NCBI GenBank assembly: GCA_010093705.1
Contig: MU006091.1
Coordinates: 1,487,038 to 1,551,037 of the forward strand
Reading direction: 5' to 3'
Source of the DNA: Patellaria atrata CBS 101060
Lineage: Eukaryota > Ascomycota > Dothideomycetes > Patellariales > Patellariaceae
DNA length: 64,000 bases
The translations under genes were made by a program, and so were the position numbers. Below the pieces are notes generated by a model, which worked only from the letters and a program-made list of their open reading frames with translations, had not been told where the DNA came from and did no database searches. This document shows, in pieces, positions 1 to 9,340 of this stretch (position 1 is its first letter; each line of letters starts with the position of its first letter).

Positions 1-1371
1 TTCCCTATCACGTAGCCACGGCAAACCTACCGAGAGACGGCGAGGGGGATTCTGTAAACCACATAAACAGCATATACCACATATGTAGTCTTCCGCCATT
101 CCTCATTCCTCTGCCAAGTTTCCAACTTCCAAGTCTTAGTTTTATATAACCTGGTAAAGAAGATGGTGTGGAGCGGAAGGGATGGAGTATAAAGGCGAAA
201 TAGGGTACGGTATGGATTAGAGCGTGGGTAGGAGAGAAGGGAGGAAGGGGTGTCAGAAGCAAAATGAACGATTAATGGTAGGGTATAAATAGGACGACGG
301 GAGAAGCTTATCGTCTCAATATATCCGATGTATTCATTTAACTATTTTGCTGAGAGTTTGAGGGTACTTCGGATCTTGGGGTTAGATTTTGGGCATGGGT
401 ATCTTGAAAGCTGGCTCCGATATCGTTCTATACCCTATACCCTATACTCGATAGACGTTCATTGGATGCTGCTCACTGCTCAGGGGCGAGATGGGCGTAA
501 GATGGAGGGTCTGAGACAGAGGTGCGATGAGATGGTACACGCCCGTTGGGGGGAGAGGGGGGAGGAGCCAGATAGCATGTTAGATTCAGTGCTGCTTTCC
601 CAGTGACTGTTATGGGATGAGGAATGAGAACTTAGTGTGAGGGGTGAGCTGTGCGTCCTGTTTCTGCGGACGGGGGTTATGGTGGGGACGCTTGCGTTGC
701 TGGTTTGTTCGAGGAGCGTGGAGGTGGGTTTGACTGGGTGGGCTGGATTTACCATATCGTAGAGTTCGGGGAATCTTGTGGAGGTCGAGAGGTGAGGGCG
801 GAGCATGGTAACGACTGGAAAGTATATAGGTGCGTTCAACGGTGCGGAGAGTTGTGCTTAAGGAGGGTGAGATAAGAGGGTGAGTATTTGCGAATGAGAG
901 GTTATAACCGTTGTGTTACGATTAAATCTGTGTGAGGATAGAGGAGTGAGATTGGACTACTATTAGAGGAAGAGCGGTGGATATGATCTTGTTAGATGCT
1001 CGAGGAACGTCAGTACACGAATTATTGTAGAGGAGTGGAATGCGGAACGTGATGGGGTTTGGGGTAAACAACTAGCTATTTTGAAAGGATAGCTCTCCGG
1101 CTTAACGGAAATAAGATTAGTGCACACAGGAATACGAGTGTATGATTTTGGGGCTTAAATAGTCGCCTTGGACTACTTAATAAGGGAATGCCTACCTGGT
1201 AGAAGTGAGGTATGCTCAAAAACACACAATAACCCCCCCCCCCGAAAGCCGTAAACCTAAACTCCATTTCAAATGCTGGGGTATCCATATCATTTTTCAC
1301 ACCCGAAAGCTCTAAATTTCCATCTTTCCTTTTACTCCAACCTCATCTCCAACGGTTCAGGCGACTCCATC
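1..1371. other. left-edge region, no supported gene
   Basis: This 1.4 kb lies downstream of BUD31 and contains no reading frame I recognise. Open frames at 328-606 (+) and 480-839 (-) are short and low in complexity, rich in Ser, Thr and Pro or irregular, and match no family I know. A run of 11 C occurs at 1233-1243. A short tandem of the sequence taccctata sits near 430-450. It could hold the 3' UTR of BUD31 and the promoter of a gene beyond the left edge. Confidence 0.4.
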
Positions 1372-1915
1372 TTAATCACCACTAGCACATCCCCTACACC
1401 CACAACTTACACACTGGATGTCCTTCCCATCCCCGACTTGATTCCTAGGAACTCGACAGATGCAAGTAGCGTTAAAGTTCGTCTCCTTAGTCTGGATACA
1501 CCGCACGCAGCAGAGCTTCTCATACCCCTGCTTTTTCCACTTCGCGATAAGATTTGCGTCGGCGTAGTTGTTCTTCAGGAGCCAGTCGTAAAGCTGTTTA
1601 CTAATCGCCTCACGCTCGTAGTAGAGATCATATATATATCTTGAGCCTAGAGGGAGATAAAGGTTACTTTGAGGTCGTATATGGGGGGTTTCAGAGATAA
1701 TGCGAAGATTTAGGTTGGATATGGGATGTTGATGGCTTACGTTGGTGTGTTATTTGCATGATCGGCCATAGCATTTCATGTCGTTTCTTGCCCTCGTGAG
1801 ATTCGTTCTGTGCATCCTTCATCTTGTTTGCGAATTCAAGCAGTGTGTCTTCGATGTCTTCGAAGCCTTCGGGAGGCGGTTTACGGGATCCACGGGCAGT
1901 ACGGACGGCAGGCAT
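1372..1915 (-). CDS. BUD31: BUD31/G10 pre-mRNA splicing factor
   Basis: BUD31 (G10 family) is a small nuclear spliceosome component, part of the active-site network and the NTC-related complex. Two exons, 1915-1741 and 1646-1372, are joined across a 94-nt intron (donor gtaagc, acceptor ctctag), giving 149 aa, the usual length of the family. The N-terminus [15 protein letters not shown] is the standard start. The middle contains the [12 protein letters not shown] block and the C-terminus has the zinc-binding cysteines ([19 protein letters not shown]) ending in Gly-Asp. The splice phase restores the conserved [13 protein letters not shown] junction. It is divergent to NDUFA6 with 260 bp between the start codons. 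Identity is very secure. Confidence 0.95.
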
Positions 1916-2175
1916 GGTTGGAAATGCGTAAATAGATAGAGAATGGAAGCGATATGGTAGTGTAAAAGCTTATAAAGCGTTTGGAGGCGTTTAGATGGGT
2001 GAGGCGTTGGTTTTATAAAATGTATAGTGGTCTTTCACTGGACGAAGTGATGTTCTTTGATCTCGGGGGTTCCGGAGTATTCTCTCAGAATTCCTCCGTA
2101 TCACTTTGCTACCGTCTAATATCTAACCTACATCGACGACCTCCGCAACCCATGTGAACGACGCAGGCCGCAACA
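1916..2175. promoter_or_regulatory. divergent promoter, BUD31 / NDUFA6
   Basis: These 260 bp separate the BUD31 start (minus) from the NDUFA6 start (plus), so both promoters and 5' UTRs must fit here. I see no clear TATA box at a position that decides either start. Confidence 0.5.
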
Positions 2176-2815
2176 ATGGTGATAAACCCGACCTATCTGG
2201 CGCAGAGGACGCGTACTTGTGAGTTTTTGAGCTTCACATATCTGGGTTGCCTCTAATAAGCTTCCAGCCGTCAATTGGAACGATGCGAAACGACGAGTGA
2301 TACATTCATACCGAGATTGGCTTCGATCTGTCCGTTTACCTCTCCCTTTATTTTCTACGACCTAAAATATTCGAAGCATAGTGGATACCGCGATATATGA
2401 TTTAGCTAATTTGGCGGTTTTCCTAGGCACCCGAAATTCAAACCATGTACTCCCTCAATATGCCGGTATCACGGTTACGGACGAAAATGCGGCAAGAGTT
2501 CGAGAGGCATAGATATGTCAGTCAGTTGAAGACAGTGGATGTGCTCCTCATGCACTCGCATATGGAGTTTCAGGTATGTGTGAATACTGAATGGATATTG
2601 GGTAGTCGTATTGGAAGTGCTGACAATGCCGATGCGATAGGAAACTCTAAATTTCTGGAAACAATTGACACATGTGCTGAAGTATTTCCGAGCGGAGGAA
2701 GATCCGAATGCTAGGTTGCCAACTAGCTTCATGAATGGCTTTTTGGAGGTATGTGCATTTGGTGACTTCGAATTTTTGAGTATTACCCTAATCAGCAATA
2801 TAGGGCCGAAATTGA
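2176..2815 (+). CDS. NDUFA6: NADH dehydrogenase B14 subunit (NDUFA6, LYR family)
   Basis: This accessory subunit of mitochondrial complex I (NDUFA6, called NUO-14.8 in Neurospora) belongs to the LYR-motif proteins, which bind acyl carrier protein. The five exons are 2176-2218, 2268-2329, 2427-2573, 2641-2748 and 2804-2815, for 123 aa, matching the family. Sequence marks are the AKRRVIHSYRDWLRS block with the LYR-like Tyr-Arg, then APEIQTMYSLNMPV, RQEFERHRYV, WKQLTHVLKYFR and EEDPNARLP. The last exon is only 12 nt and encodes Gly-Arg-Asn and the stop, the usual family ending. Introns are 49, 97, 67 and 55 nt; the second uses an unusual donor, gtccgt. It converges on RPC19 with 139 bp between stop codons. 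Confidence 0.93.
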
Positions 2816-2954
2816 GAGACTCTATCCTGTCTACTGTACATATGCGAATGAAATGGAATTGAACCAAATACATAAGCGTCTTTCACTCCTGCTTTGCACG
2901 TACTTCGAACTCAAATGATCGCTAAACGCCTGTCATGCAATGTTCTGGATATCT

Positions 2955-3629
2955 TCAGTTTCGTTGCGAGTTGAAATTGTTTCTGGAAATTGTGAACTTC
3001 TCAGTGACTACGTCGCATAGATCCATTAAATCGTCTAATCCTTTCTCTAAGACCTCATAGACATCTGCGCCATCTGCTCGTATGCATTAGTAGAAGTCCA
3101 CTTCAAGACACGGTGAACTGACCATATGTTTGAATTCTCAGGTTCATCTTTTCCTCGGAGTGATGTGGGATAGTATAGCCACAGAATTCTACGACCGGGC
3201 TGTGACTGATTAGTTCTCGTTCCTTTTACCATCTGGGGATTGTACTTTTTCACGATAACATATCGCAGCGCATTGCCCAGTGTGTGATCCTCCTTGTCGA
3301 ATTGGAATGATGCTGCATCTGGTTGCGCTCCATCTAGCTAGTACATGTCAGTTTGGGATACTATGGAGAACGCATAGTGCACCTACCACTCGAATTCGGG
3401 AGGGCTCTTGGTCTTCCTCGTTGTCTCCGGTGGCCGGATTGGTGGCCTCATGTTCTTGCTCTTGCGGAGGCGCATCTGGCATATCCCGATCTGTCATTTG
3501 GGACGGCATAATGGAACTCTGTGGGTCACCAGGCTCGATCGGAGGCGGGATACCATCCAGCGGGAACTCACTTCTGATCGAGAGAAGGAGGAACTTTTGG
3601 AGGATGTCGTTCTTCACGTATTTAGCCAT
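2955..3629 (-). CDS. RPC19: RNA polymerase I and III subunit AC19 (Rpc19)
   Basis: Rpc19 is the alpha-like small subunit shared by RNA polymerases I and III and pairs with AC40. Exons 3629-3387, 3337-3246, 3199-3123 and 3073-2955 give 176 aa. The core reads [60 protein letters not shown], then [18 protein letters not shown], all hallmarks of the family. Introns are 49, 46 and 49 nt. The N-terminus is uncertain. The frame is open from an ATG at 3629, but the family usually starts nearer the acidic stretch, and in-frame Met codons occur at 3509 (MPSQMTDRD). A 53-nt GT...CAG segment at 3519-3571 could also be removed as an intron. The core identity is secure, the start is not. Confidence 0.9.
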
Positions 3630-4016
3630 TATTCAAATATCCTTCGTACAGTTTAATCGAGGAACTTACTGTGTATAAAAATTTGTTTATAATATTCTAG
3701 TAGTTCTCTGTGCAAACGGTTTCTCGAGCGTCCACTTTAGGAAGCCGTTCTCCGAAAAAAAAGTTTGGAGCCTGACTCAGCGATCGCAACGAAAGGATGT
3801 CGACGTCCATAAGGTACAGTATAGATCCACTTCCAGACAAACAATATATTATTTCGCAGGAATTATCACTCAATCTCAGACTCCAACTATAGAAATATAC
3901 TTTTGACGAGATCCTCTTATTCATCCTCATCCATCACAACCACCTATACTTTTGACTCCACAGACTCATACCCCCCTCCTTCTATCCTTTACAACCCCAA
4001 TTGAACGTCTATCATA
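3630..4016. promoter_or_regulatory. divergent promoter, RPC19 / HIS3
   Basis: This 387-bp gap lies between two divergent genes. The HIS3-proximal 100 bp are pyrimidine-rich on the plus strand, as in many fungal promoters. No Gcn4/CPC1-type TGACTC site is obvious beside the HIS3 start, although tgactcc occurs at 3954 and tgactca at 3774, which could serve amino-acid control. Confidence 0.4.
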
Positions 4017-4302
4017 ATGGCAGACCGTATAAGAAGCGCAACAATCAATCGCGACACAAATGAGACCAAAATCCAACTAAGTCTCTGCCTCGACGGCGGT
4101 TCCTTAGAAACAGCGACAGACGATACTAGCAAAAGCCACGCAGCACAGAGATCAAAATCGCAAGAGATAGACATCGACACCGGCATAGGATTCCTCGACC
4201 ACATGCTCCACGCATTATCTAAACATGCAGGATGGTCACTAAGGCTACGGTGTCGAGGAGATCTCCACAGTACGTCTCCCAAGGCCTTCCACGCCTATCC
4301 CG

Positions 4303-4335
<33 letters not shown>

Positions 4336-4774
4336 GGCATCCCATACTGACGGGCGAATCACAGTTGACGACCACCATACAGCCGAAGACACCTTCATCG
4401 CGCTAGGTCAAGCCTTCAAATCCGCCCTCGGCAGCTCTACCGGCCTCGCCCGTTTCGGCAGCGCCTACTGTCCGCTCGACGAAGCCCTCTCCCGCGCCGT
4501 GATCGACCTTTCCAACCGACCATTCAGCGTCATCGATCTCGGGCTAAAGCGCGAGAAGATCGGCGAACTGAGTACCGAGATGCTGCCGCATTGTTTGCAG
4601 AGCTTTGCGCAGGGCGCGGCCGTGACGATGCATGTGGATTGTATAAGGGGGGAGAACGATCATCATAGGGCGGAGAGCGCCTTTAAGGCGCTGGCGGTTG
4701 CGATAAGGCAGGCGACGACGAGGGTGAAGGGGCGGGAGGGCGAGGAACCGAGTACGAAGGGGGTGTTGTATTAG
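4017..4774 (+). CDS. HIS3: imidazoleglycerol-phosphate dehydratase
   Basis: The enzyme dehydrates imidazole glycerol phosphate to imidazole acetol phosphate in histidine biosynthesis (Mn-dependent, cytosolic). Exon 1 is 4017-4269 and exon 2 is 4365-4774, giving 220 aa, the normal monofunctional fungal size. Splicing rebuilds the metal-binding GDLHIDDHH motif exactly at the junction. Other marks are [17 protein letters not shown] in exon 1, and [30 protein letters not shown] and [13 protein letters not shown] in exon 2. The 95-nt intron contains an uninterrupted run of 31 C. Reading through the intron would stay open and add a long polyproline, but that would destroy the active-site motif. Identity is certain. 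Confidence 0.96.
4270..4364 (+). repeat. HIS3 intron with 31-nt poly-C run
   Basis: The intron runs from gtacgt to aatcacag. Positions 4303-4333 are all C, a mononucleotide tract that makes up a third of the intron. The tract lies between the donor and the acceptor-proximal region, where a branch-point and a T-rich stretch are normally found. Confidence 0.9.
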
Positions 4775-5481
4775 ATGGTGTTGGAATGGGGAAGGGAAAC
4801 GGAGGTTATGGCGGTCTTGTGTATATAGGGGTTTGGTATTGACGGTTGATGCTAGAATTTATATGATAAGTACCCATAGGGCGGGAATATGCTCTTTTAG
4901 CCTATCAATCTTTTGCACAGCTGAACCGTTTTCGCTTAGCAACACCATTTCCTCCTTCCAACGGGAAAATGAGATAAATGTAATCCATCTGGCCTCGTGA
5001 CGGGCAGAGTAAACCGCATATGGTTAGTTTGTAGATGCCCCTCGCACCCGTACTGAGTGTACACCTCTGTAAAATTATGGATGGTAAACAAAATATCTGA
5101 TACTTAAGAGCTCTATAAGTAGTAAGCTGGAAGACGGAAATCGACTTCAAAGGAATATACACAGGATAAGTACTGATGACTGCTTATAAGTGTGAATCCG
5201 AAATGTGAGCAGTGAAGGTGGACATAATATAAAGTTTGGAAATTGGGACGGACTGGTATTGGTTGATCTTCATATAACATATGCCTAGAGAGAAGTAAAA
5301 GCATGGGATAAAAAACCACGTTGTATCTATTTCAATATTGAAATTATTCATTGATCTTATCTGACAAGTCAATGCAAGAAGGTATCCCTATCAAAACACA
5401 CTACCCCCCGTACTCCAACCTCCCAGAACTCCCGACACTCCGTAAAACGTCAACTGATTGTCCCTGCTCGCCAAAGCTATA
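4775..5481. other. convergent intergenic region HIS3 / ALE1
   Basis: About 700 bp lie between two stop codons. It should hold both 3' UTRs. Short open frames here show no recognisable protein and I see no repeat. Confidence 0.4.
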
Positions 5482-7352
5482 CTACATGTGCTTGGAGCCC
5501 TCTTGAGCTACCGTAGATTTCTGTACACGCGCTTTCAGATGCTTCGCAAGGTATGCTTTTCCGGGGGAATTGAAAAAGCCAAGGCACAACGCTACGCCAA
5601 TGATAGCGTAGAAGTATACGCGGCTCCATACAAGAAGTATGGTTGAGAGTGTGAGGAGGACGAATGGAGCTACGGTAAACGCAAAGGCGAGCTGGGTGAT
5701 GAGGAACGTGGCGATATCGTAGTACCGTTTAGTACTCAGGGGTACCTTTCCATCGGAGGACATGAAGAAAGGACGGAATAGCCGGCGGGCCTCTAAATTC
5801 GCCAGTCAGTATTTATACAGCCTATGTAATTGGATATATAAATAATAAGAGCGTACCTTTTGCAACCGTCTGTATAAATGCGGCAAGAATAAAGGCAAAG
5901 TAGTACCCTGGATAAAATCCATGCCAGAAAGCACTTGTTACAAATGTTGCCATGCTAGCCGCAAACCCTGGTTTCTTGCCTTTGGGTGTGACACGGAGGT
6001 AGACATAGTTACGTAGCCAAAGGTTCGTATTGATATTCCAGTATCCAAGAAAGTCATGAGAATTTTGGGCTAGCTCTATATGCATGGGCTTGACGTTCCG
6101 TAATCTGTCCCATCTCCATCTCTTAGATTTTGGGTCGAGACCATTGAAGCCGATACCGGAGAGAATGCAAGAGCCTTCTGTAAGAGACCAGACCCCATAG
6201 TATTTCATACGCGTGGTTATGCCAAGCATATACAACTGGAAGACGCGGCGGAAAAAGCCATACTTCATATATTCGTTACTGGCGTAATAAGTAGGATAAT
6301 ATTTGGCCGAAAACTTCACGAAGAGAAAGATCCATATGAGTCCCTGAATAGCCTTGTATGTTGCCGGTGTACCACTACGTGGGATCCTCCGGAGCTTTCG
6401 TGTAGGCGGCTTTACCTGCTGGTCTGAATTGGTTGGTGAGTCAAACATTGTGGTGGAAATATAGCGAGCGTAATCAGCATAATCGAAGGCAGGTCCAGCG
6501 AAGAGCGATGGGAAAAAGAGCTACAGGTATAGTTAGAGAATGTGATAGAAATGCGTATTATCCAACATACTACATAACCTGCAAAGTCAAGAAGTGGAGG
6601 CAGTTTACGAAGAGCTCGTTCCTTTTGAAGATCCGTAAGGGCCGCTTCGGAAAGAGCACCGTCATGAACATTCCAGCAGAATGCAGAGAGCTGATATCGT
6701 TAGCCAGGGTGCATATTTGCACGAAATAGTCATATACCTTCATAATCAGCACCATCTGGGCACCTATAGCCTGTTATTAGCTTCTGATTTGGACATCTTG
6801 AGACAGGAAACTTGCCTGTAATATCTACTAAGCCCGGGTCATTGACGTACATTCGATGGATATGATTCACGGACATATGGCCCATCAAGAAGACGAAAGC
6901 AATCCATGGCATGAAGGGTCCTTGAATGAATGTAGCAATGGCATAAGCGCCAGCAGAACTAATAAACAAAGTGCGCAAGCCATCCCAAAGATCGAAAAGC
7001 CCGACGAGATAGAAAAGTGATACCCTGGCGGAGAGTTAATAAGCTCTTCTGATGAATGGAACAAGAAACTAACGCAATGATATATGAATTCTTCTGCCAA
7101 GGTCTACTGTCTGGGATACGTTTAAGGACGCCTGCCAACGGGTATGACAGAAGGAACGAGCCAATGAGTTTCACTTTCGAATGTCAAAATCTAACCAAAG
7201 TCTTTCGAGTTGAGTTTGGGCTTCATACGCTCGTCTGGTGATGCTCCGATGATGTTCGCTAGGTAGAGGAAAGCTGTCAAGGCAACATTAGCTCTTATTC
7301 GCATTGAGTATCAATTTAGCCTGGTCTTACGAGTGTTGATGTAGGGCAACAT
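5482..7352 (-). CDS. ALE1: lysophospholipid acyltransferase, MBOAT family (Ale1)
   Basis: Ale1 re-acylates lysophospholipids in the ER membrane (Lands cycle). Eight exons, 7352-7331, 7273-7229, 7173-7074, 7024-6816, 6763-6738, 6690-6574, 6520-5857 and 5792-5482, give 497 aa with several hydrophobic segments. Marks are MLPYINTPFLYLANIIGASP at the N-terminus, LLSYPLAGVLKRIPD, MGHMSVNHIHRMYV, SAFCWNVHDG, LFFPSLFAGPAFDYADY, TNLWLRNYVYLR and the MBOAT catalytic His of SAFWHGFYPGYYF (about residue 373, with Asn about 339). The intron at 6764-6815 uses a GC-AG boundary (gcaagt...ctatag), and the next exon is only 26 nt. All phases close. It is divergent to CWC27. The family is certain, and substrate preference is inferred from Ale1 homologues. 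Confidence 0.93.
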
Positions 7353-7786
7353 CTTGAGAATACGATTTCGATAATAATATTGCAAGGAAACTCGTACGGT
7401 AAGGAATGGGAGAAATCAAGCTCATGGGGCGTGGGGATGGAGCTGAAGCAAGGTGGACAGTGAATCAGATGAGAGGGAATAGGTTGAGAGCGCCTCTGCG
7501 AAGAGATCAAACAGGCTCGAAAAAAAAATGCATACTGCAGAATGCATCATGGGATCGGGAGTAAAGTGACATTTGGTGGTTTTGACGATCTCACGGAGCT
7601 ACAGCTGCTGTGACGTCTTTTCCACATCGGCAAGGGTCCAATGCGACCATGGCCAATTTCTTCGAATCAACGATCAAATTGACCGCATGCACCAGACAAG
7701 CGCCGAATATATTCATCAACCTCGGAATCGCTTTCGCGCTGAAGGTTCAAGTGGAACCAACATCCTGAGAAAAACTATTACCCGTC
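7353..7786. promoter_or_regulatory. divergent promoter, ALE1 / CWC27
   Basis: These 434 bp separate two divergent start codons. A run of A (7520-7529) and tgcatactgcagaatgcatc near 7530-7550, an imperfect palindrome, are visible. No factor site is assigned. Confidence 0.4.
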
Positions 7787-9340
7787 ATGTCCTCTCTATA
7801 CAATCTCGAGCCACAACCTACAGCTAAAGTTCTCCTCAAAACGACCGCTGGTGATATCCTTTTTGAGCTCTTCGCACAACAAACACCCCTCACTTCGCGA
7901 AATTTTATCCAATTATGCCTCGATGGATACTACGACAATACAATCTTCCATCGGCTGGTCCCTGGTTTCATCCTTCAGGGTGGAGATCCTACGGGGACTG
8001 GTCATGGGGGTGAGAGTATATATGGCGAACCCTTCTCAGACGAAATTCACAACAGATTGAAATTCAACAGAAGAGGTCTGCTGGGTATGGCAAATAGTGG
8101 CGAGAAGAATGATAACGGCAGCCAATTCTTCATCACCCTAGGGAGCACTCCCGAACTCACCGGCAAAAATACAATGTTTGGGCGGATAGAAGGGGAGACA
8201 ATTTACAATGTGATGCAGATGGCGGAAGCTGAACTTGCAGAGGAAGGAGGTGATAGACCGTTATATCCCGCTCGTATTATAGGAACTGAAATCTTGGTCA
8301 ACTATTTCAAAGACATGATCAAGAGAGACATGGTGGCAAGATCCATAACGGAGGAGGCAACGGGTTTTTCACAGAAGAAGAAGACTAAGAGAAAAGCTGG
8401 CAAAGCACTTCTTAGTTTTGGTGGAGACGAAGGTGATGAGGTAGATGCAGCTCCTGTCATCAAAAAGCCCAAATTCAATCCAAAACTTGTTGCCACTCCG
8501 GAGCAAGATGAGGATTTCCGCAATCCTGTAGTGAGCAAGTCAGTGAAGCCCAAATCCCAAAAACTCGGAAGAAAACAACAGTCGCCATCACCCCCTGCGC
8601 AAAAACTACCCTTATCCTCGAAGAAAACTGTTTCAGAAGAGCTACCCGTCCGACCCGAATTTGTTCCAATACGCAAAGCACAAAATCCTTCACGATCACC
8701 CTCGTCATCTCCAGAACCAACTAAGTCATCTCAAACCCTCCTAGAGCGTACAAATACTCAAATTGCAGAGCTGAAAGCGAGTATGCAACGCAATGTTTCC
8801 ACGATAATCACACACTCTAAGCGCAAGAAGTCAGCCCTTGAAGCCATGATCCCCGAGACATCCATTCGCGGTCGTAAACGGGGACCAGGAGGAAAAGGCT
8901 TGAATTCTGCAGATGAGAAACGCACTTTGGATTTGCTTACAGCATTTCGCAATAAGCTCGACGCTGCACCCCCTGGAATAAAACCTTCGACTGATAGTAT
9001 GATATCGGACAAACCTTCTGCTCGCAACATGTCGAATGGCAACTCCACTGCCAAACCTGAGGCAGAGGATGAAGATGAAGCAGCCCTGTGTGATCTACAC
9101 TTCATCGCAAACTGTCAATCGTGCACAAAATGGGATGAGCCCGGTGGTAAAGAGGTAGAAGATGAGGACCAGGGACTGGGTTGGATGAATCATACTCTTA
9201 CATTTGCGAAGGATAGGCTGGGTAAGGATCTAGAGTGGAAACGTAAGAATGAGGAGGAGCTTGTGGTTATCGATCCTAGGGAGAAAGCAAAGGAACTGAA
9301 AGCGGAGAGAAAGGGTACGCGCGAGGAGCGTAAAATATGA
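7787..9340 (+). CDS. CWC27: spliceosomal cyclophilin-type peptidyl-prolyl isomerase Cwc27
   Basis: Cwc27 is a nuclear cyclophilin of the activated spliceosome. The single exon encodes 517 aa. Residues about 12-175 are the cyclophilin domain, with FHRLVPGFILQGGDPTGTG, GMANSGEKNDNGSQFFITLG and MFGRIEGE. The position equivalent to the CypA tryptophan reads STPELTGKNT with Glu, as is known for Cwc27, where isomerase activity is weak or absent. The rest (about 190-517) is charged and low in complexity, with Lys/Arg blocks (KKKTKRKAGK) and an acidic C-terminal region (EDEDQGLGW) typical of the family. Start chosen: the first ATG, immediately before the conserved N-terminus. Sharing the window with BUD31 is not evidence of co-regulation. 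Confidence 0.93.
   Translation: MSSLYNLEPQPTAKVLLKTTAGDILFELFAQQTPLTSRNFIQLCLDGYYDNTIFHRLVPGFILQGGDPTGTGHGGESIYGEPFSDEIHNRLKFNRRGLLGMANSGEKNDNGSQFFITLGSTPELTGKNTMFGRIEGETIYNVMQMAEAELAEEGGDRPLYPARIIGTEILVNYFKDMIKRDMVARSITEEATGFSQKKKTKRKAGKALLSFGGDEGDEVDAAPVIKKPKFNPKLVATPEQDEDFRNPVVSKSVKPKSQKLGRKQQSPSPPAQKLPLSSKKTVSEELPVRPEFVPIRKAQNPSRSPSSSPEPTKSSQTLLERTNTQIAELKASMQRNVSTIITHSKRKKSALEAMIPETSIRGRKRGPGGKGLNSADEKRTLDLLTAFRNKLDAAPPGIKPSTDSMISDKPSARNMSNGNSTAKPEAEDEDEAALCDLHFIANCQSCTKWDEPGGKEVEDEDQGLGWMNHTLTFAKDRLGKDLEWKRKNEEELVVIDPREKAKELKAERKGTREERKI

Noticed and set aside
480-839. 119-codon minus-strand frame near the left edge
   Set aside because: Low-complexity Ser/Thr/Pro composition, overlapping plus-strand frames and no recognised block.
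4232-4774. A single open frame reading through the HIS3 intron with a long polyproline
   Set aside because: Consensus splice sites restore the invariant GDLHIDDHH motif and the correct frame. The read-through product would lack it.
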